Assembly (NCBI GenBank): GCA_942486035.1 | Contig: CALNXK010000153.1 | Location: 200,001-264,000 of the forward strand | Direction of reading: 5' to 3' | Source of the DNA: Porites lobata | Taxonomy: Eukaryota; Cnidaria; Anthozoa; Scleractinia; Poritidae | DNA length: 64,000 nucleotides | In this document: positions 59,491-64,000 of the stretch, piece by piece | Layout: each line of letters opens with the position of its first letter | Position numbering within the stretch: position 1 is the first letter of the stretch | Translations under genes and position numbers: made by a program | The notes under the pieces: model-generated | What the model saw: only the letters and a program-made list of their open reading frames with translations | The model's database searches: none | Told to the model about the DNA's origin: nothing

Positions 59491-60576
59491 ACGCAACTTA
59501 CTATTTAAAAGAGTTATGGCTTCATTGCTTGTACATGTATAACTGCTACAGTTCGCGTTTCGTTTTTACCGTGATTTAATGGCACCATAACTGATGTATC
59601 CAATCCATTTACCAAGAGTCTTTTAATTGTACGGAAACTGGCTAAGCTGCAGTAACAATTTTGTTTTGAATCATCGAATCTTTGGTTGTGAAAACGTCGT
59701 GAAACAAAGTCGATGTGCTAAATTACCTGTAACGCTTTGGTGCGAGTTTCTCATCGTATGGTAAGTTTTTCAGAGCTCCTACAACATTTCAATTTCCGCC
59801 CCGACAGTGATTTAGCTTTTCTTTTGCGTGGGTTCAGTTTGCTGACAAGGTGAAGTTTTAGTAAGCCAAGATGAGATTTGTTGTGTTGATCAAGAACGAG
59901 CTGACGTGTGCAAGCCGGGTCTGAGTCCCCATTAAAGTTGTGTTTTCAACAATCCTCGTTTGAGTGCGAAGAACACTTGTCCCCTGGACAGACATAACAC
60001 GGAAAAAAAATAAACCTTCAAGTTCCCAATTTTCTCATTGCAGCAAGCGAGAGCTCAATATCTTGCATGTGTATTTTGTTTTGTTTTGTTTTGTTTTGTT
60101 GTGTTGTTTTTTTTCTACAGTAGAATGTTAGTTTTTGGCAGTGACTACCCGTTTCCTCTCGGAGAACATCATAAGGGAAAACTCATCGAGGATGTGTACA
60201 AAGACGACCTGGAACTTAGGGTAAGAGAACAATCACATTCATAGTTCTATACCAAGTCTGTCTAATAGGACTGAACTAAACTTGAAAACTCTGAAAGCTT
60301 CGGCTACGTTGGTCTCTCTGCACAGCTCTGCACATATCAACAAACCTGTATGTTATATTTACTTTTCATCAATTGCTAACCCACTGATTCTGTAAGCCAT
60401 CTTATACTGTACCAACTTAAATAGTGCGAAATTAACTTGAACTTGAACTTGACTGACATCCCAATCAATAGGTCTGTTATTTTGGAAAAGAAGTGGAGTA
60501 ATTGTGTAATTGTTCGGGCGGCGGGGGGGTGTTTTGTTCTTCATCACATTCATCAAATCTCCCGTTCATCATTCGA

Positions 60577-60720
60577 TTCACAGTCCCCTATTTTTCCGTA
60601 AGATCGTCGGGATCTAAGACTTTGCGTTACGGTTTGCCATCATGGATAGGTTATGCCCGACGCCCGCTCCCTCGGTTCATGTATCCTATCGATCTTACGA
60701 AGAAATAGGGGACTGTGAAT
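60577..60720. mobile_element. MITE 2 in ACMSD tail 4
   Basis: Ends attcacagtcccctattttt and aataggggactgtgaat are perfect inverted repeats; orthologous to 17062-17233. The pogo-like MITE present in tails 1 to 3 is absent here. Confidence 0.8.
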
Positions 60721-60871
60721 AGTCTAACTTCAGATAAAAACCTTTTAATTCAACATCCATCTCTTGTTGTAGGATAAATTGTTAGGCGGAAATGCTCTCA
60801 GATTTCTTGGATTGAAAAGGTCGCAGTTTGACGAAGATCCTGCGGATAAAGCGGATACTGTGGAAAGCTAA

Positions 60872-63300
60872 TAGTGCAGAGGACTGAATAATTAAATGTT
60901 TTTCTGTTAGTACTAGTTCAGTATAATGAAGTAGCTTTTAAAAGTGAACAGACTATTATGTCTATAAATGTATTTAGAAGGAGGTTGTTTGTAATTTCCT
61001 TTGTTTTGCGACATCTTGGTGTCTTGCTTTTTCAAAAGAGCCTTGCAGAAGGAAACAAGTATAAACAGTGTTAATTATTTAAACAATTCTTATTTATTCG
61101 TAACTATCTGTGTTCTTTATTTTAATGACTATGATATACATGTGAATACGTTGTTTAAAGCGGTTAAGAATGGCTTTACAGTAAAAATTAAAAATATTTA
61201 TATTCAAGTGCAGAACGCAGTTAATGTTAAGCGCATTGTTATTTGATTAGCCCTGTTTGAGCTCAGTCGGTGAAGGTCAGTATTGATCCTCAAACGTGAG
61301 TCATAAAACAATTAACTACAGTGGAACCCCGTCAATGCGACCACTGTTGGGCTATAAAATCCTGATCGTAATAATGGGGTGGTCGCTTTAATGGGCGATT
61401 TTGAAAACAATAAAAAAATAAGTCAGCGATTTCTACGTTTGTATGGACAGAATATGGTCGTAGCAACGAGGTGGTCGTATGGCGGGGCTTCACTATGTTG
61501 CTATTTAAAAATCATTAGGCAAGTTACCTTTGTACTTTAAAATAATTCATCAGTGTACATGCATTTGTGGTTGTGAGATTAGCGAGTGGAAAGCATATCA
61601 GACAATACGGAATGTGTTTAAGTTTTATAAAAAGGGAAACTAAAAGTCAGTCGTCTTTCTCGGTGTTCGCATTGCACGACTTAGTTGAGTAGAAAATAGT
61701 AATAAAATGTATGAAAAAGTTGTAATTCATTTTGATTTTTTGTTTTGCTGTTTTAAGGCTAGTTTACACGTAGCGATTGTAGGCCCGATTTCCAAATAAA
61801 ATCATATGGTGATACAACAGTTTATTTTAATCTAGGCGGTTTTTGGCCAGTTTTTATCTTTTTGTTTTTCTTTCGAAAAATCATAGTGTGAAATCGGGCT
61901 TAAAACTCTCCAGTTACAAGGGCAAGTTCCTTCTTCCTCCCGCAGTTGTTGCTTAAGCTCTATTATGTTACTTGCTGCTTGACTCTCTCAGTGAGGACTG
62001 GCTGCCTCTAACATAAATAACTCGCTACTGCTTTGCAGCCGAGTATACGTTTCAAAAAGTAGGGTCACGTTCTCCACTACGTAGCATCTGCTACAGCAAA
62101 AATAAGTACGAAGATGGGGAGACCGCCCCCGAGGACTAACCCATTAATGCTAGACATATCATTTTCGACAGAAAAGCCTGGGTACCCTTTCGTATACCGT
62201 CTATTGGCCTGAACCAATGCAGGCAAACACCGTAAACGCCGCATAAGTCCTCCTCTTCAGTTATGGGCCCATATCATGCCTGTTAACGGAAAAAAAAAAT
62301 TCCGAATATAATCCCCACCGGGTATAATAAGCTCCCCTCTTGCTTGAACTGAATTGAATTCGATTTATAGCCTTAATTAACGACCAGTAAATGTAAAAAC
62401 ATTTATTTTGATCAGCAATGCTACAGCTTATTTCGAAGCGCTTTTTCTATGCCATCTATAGGCCCCCTCGGATATTAAAGCCCCTCTGTTTGTACGCCTT
62501 TGTATCAGCAACAGTTTGTGGTAATAGTTATACTGAAGACGCTCTGTTAAGAATGAGCCAAATTTAACAGGACTGGATATAACTCGATGTCGATGAACTT
62601 TGTGTCCGGCACCAACCATACAAACGGTCCTATAAAATTTCGCGCGACTTTGAGGACCTATATCTTCGTCACTTTTCAACAAATCACTTTCAACGCTTGG
62701 CAATTTTACAAATATTAAGGCCTTTCTTTTCAGTGGTGCCAACTGCTTGACTTCTCTATATCAGAAGTTGACACAAAGAAAAGAACGTGGAATAGTCTGT
62801 CCTGAATTGAAAGATGTACCCTGTTGGGAAGAACCTCCCCGCATAGGTTATTATAGAGAGCCCCCCTTTCCCACCCTTCCCCCCCCTTCTCCAAGGCATA
62901 AGATATAGGTGTTTAAAAATAAACACACTAACATTAGACACGTTGAGGCTTGTTTAGCTGGAGCTTAATGGACCCGCCACTTTTTCTGACCTAACAACAT
63001 AACATAGCAAACTTGGACTAAAGGCAAAGTATAATTTTTGGCGCACTAAAGAGGAAAGGCATCGGGTACCGTTAGAAACGCAAAGTCGTGATAGCATGCA
63101 TAAAACTTTGTTGCTTTTGTAGCAATTTATGTTCCGTGATTTATTTTTGGAATGTTCATCTTTTGACCCTGTTTCAGTGCTCTGAAGCGGGCTTATAAAC
63201 AGGGAATAAGAAGATGCTAAAAAATTGCCATAAAAGGAAAACAAACAAGCAAAAACAAACAAACATATACAGGAAAAGAGGTTTTACTTAAAATATTTGC
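60872..63300. other. Gene-free stretch between ACMSD tail 4 and copy F
   Basis: Same module as 17385-19900 and 27261-29180, here without the 28-kb MITE. It contains the MITE at 61319-61495. The open frames are not conserved between modules in a coding manner. Confidence 0.5.
61319..61495. mobile_element. Pogo-like MITE (second full copy)
   Basis: Paralogue of 17808-17982 (cagtggaaccccgtcaatgcg to atggcggggcttcac). Confidence 0.68.
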
Positions 63301-63307
63301 TATAAAA
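63301..63307 (+). promoter_or_regulatory. TATA box, copy F
   Basis: TATAAAA at the same place as in B and C. Its last A is the A of the only upstream in-frame ATG (63307), which matters for the start of copy F. Confidence 0.45.
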
Positions 63308-63369
63308 TGAATGAGCACGTAGCACTGATTTCAGAAAACGCTGTGTTCTCGTTCTATTTAGTCACCACC

Positions 63370-63480
63370 GTGGTTCAGTATTTCGCTGTTTTCCTGATTC
63401 TCTCTTTTTTTGGTGGCTCTCTGGGAACAAAAACCCCACCTCAGCAACAAAACGATTCAAAGTTAAAAGACTTATGCCAG
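63370..63480 (+). pseudogene. CTHRC1-like: CTHRC1-like copy F, exon 1 only (start codon lost; gene runs off the window)
   Basis: The 37-codon exon reads VVQYFAVFLILSFFGG...KLKDLCQ with an intact GTAAG donor, but its first codon is GTG where B, C and E have ATG. A 2-base length difference just upstream puts the ATG at 63307 in frame, which would add 21 residues (NEHVALISENAVF...) before the signal peptide. That ATG overlaps the TATA box, so it would lie upstream of a normal transcription start. Intron 1 is conserved to the window end (compare gtacagactttgttcat here and in B). Exons 2 and 3 are outside the window, so the state of the gene is uncertain. Confidence 0.7.
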
Positions 63481-64000
63481 GTAAGAAATGCATAGAGATA
63501 TAAAAAAGGAGAACTGCGCCGTAGCATCCAGAAACTGTTTTACTACTCTCACGTCGTTATGATCATTTACTAAACAGTACCCGTTAAAAGTGTATGGCAG
63601 TTTATTTAAAAGTCCTCTTTTCAGCATGATCTTTCCTCGAAAACCTAAAGCCTGTCCATTGTTAACTGTTAATTTTCTCTGATTCCATCCAAGTCCATTC
63701 GAGGCGAGATAACGCTTTAAATAGGATTATGATGTCCAAGGTCTATTCCGTGCCTCGGAAACAAGGGAGACGGCTGGCGGGTACAGACTTTGTTCATTTT
63801 GGTGTGGAATCATTGTTTACGAGGGAGCTACGGGCGTGTATGAACGTATTTATCGTTTCAATTCCAAATGAGAAGGAAAGAGAACTAATTATGCGAATTC
63901 TTTTTCGTTGCTGTTCTTATCTAAATAATGGTCACATGCATAATTCCTTAGAGACAAGGTCTGAAAACTGGTATGGATTTTAGGGGCCAAGTCTGAAAAC

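Larger units (their letters stand above)
58771..60871 (+). pseudogene. ACMSD: ACMSD-like 3' fragment, tail 4 (all three exons, two frameshifted)
   Basis: This is the most complete tail. Exon 58771-58851 reads KYIGQIYTDSL, then a one-base deletion, then KLLVDIIGQ in the next frame. Exon 60121-60220 begins TAG where tails 1 to 3 have GAG and carries a one-base insertion (gttagtttttggc for gttattttaggc) before GSDYPFPLGEHHKGKLIED. The final exon 60773-60871 is intact: DKLLGGNALRFLGLKRSQF..DTVES with TAA. Splice donors and acceptors survive. It demonstrates the exon order of the ancestral gene end and confirms tails 1 to 3 as the same fragment. The frameshifts make it a pseudogene. Confidence 0.87.

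Noticed and set aside
63729..63983. Open frame MMSKVYSV..GRRLAGTDF in intron 1 of copy F, also in copy C (29622-29813)
   Set aside because: The same DNA in copies B and E is broken in this frame, and it lies within intron 1; shared only by duplication.
1..64000. tRNA, rRNA or snRNA genes
   Set aside because: Looked for cloverleaf-like blocks and conserved RNA motifs; only an isolated B-box-like motif was found at 36150 and 56200.

Overview
The window is eukaryotic DNA from an animal. Coding exons are short, in phase and bounded by GT/AG introns, the sequence is AT-rich, and there are many terminal-inverted-repeat elements plus a Tx1/L1-type LINE. The dispersed elements look like those I associate with stony-coral (scleractinian cnidarian) genomes; that assignment is inference from family resemblance, not from a search. 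All recognisable genes are on the + strand.

The organising theme is a tandem segmental array. A repeating module carries (i) the last two or three exons of an ACMSD-like gene (2-amino-3-carboxymuconate-6-semialdehyde decarboxylase, tryptophan/kynurenine pathway) followed 2-6 kb later by (ii) a three-exon CTHRC1-like gene: signal peptide exon, Gly-X-Y collagen exon, and C-terminal CTHRC1-type globular exon. CTHRC1-like copies are called A (5.4-7.1 kb), B (22.0-24.0), C (29.2-31.2), D (33.4-34.7), E (51.5-53.4) and F (exon 1 only, 63.4, runs off the window), with an orphan exon 1 at 0.8 kb. ACMSD tails lie at 15.7-17.4, 26.2-27.3, 37.7-45.1 and 58.8-60.9 kb. Only A and B look intact. C has a stop in exon 3; D has lost exon 1 to a transposon junction; E has a damaged exon-1 donor and a stop in exon 2; F has lost its ATG. 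The ACMSD tails are all incomplete or broken. This is birth-and-death evolution caught at several stages. The collagen exon varies in steps of three Gly-X-Y triplets (27 bp), and three loops of the globular domain vary far more than their framework.

Layout. 0-5 kb: orphan exon 1 and flanking non-coding DNA. 5.4-8.2: gene A with a long 3' region ending at a conserved AATAAA. 9.8-11.5: a 225-bp tandem satellite. 11.5-15.7: non-coding, with MITEs, a possible transposon-protein remnant and AT-rich palindromic repeats. 15.7-17.4: ACMSD tail 1. 17.4-21.9: non-coding, with a minisatellite interrupted by a retroposon tail. 22-25.2: gene B. 26.2-27.3: ACMSD tail 2. 29.2-31.2: gene C. 31.4-33.4: inverted-repeat elements, the second abutting gene D. 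33.4-35.9: gene D. 36-38.6: repeats and the first exon of ACMSD tail 3. 38.7-44.7: a degenerate LINE with a nested antisense LINE fragment. 45: rest of ACMSD tail 3. 47.3-50.4: a 3-kb non-autonomous pogo/Tigger-like element. 51.5-54.6: gene E. 54.7-57.5: two insertions absent from the paralogous copy. 58.8-60.9: ACMSD tail 4. 63.4: exon 1 of gene F.

The paralogous modules give natural empty sites, so several transposon insertions can be dated relative to the duplications from this window alone.
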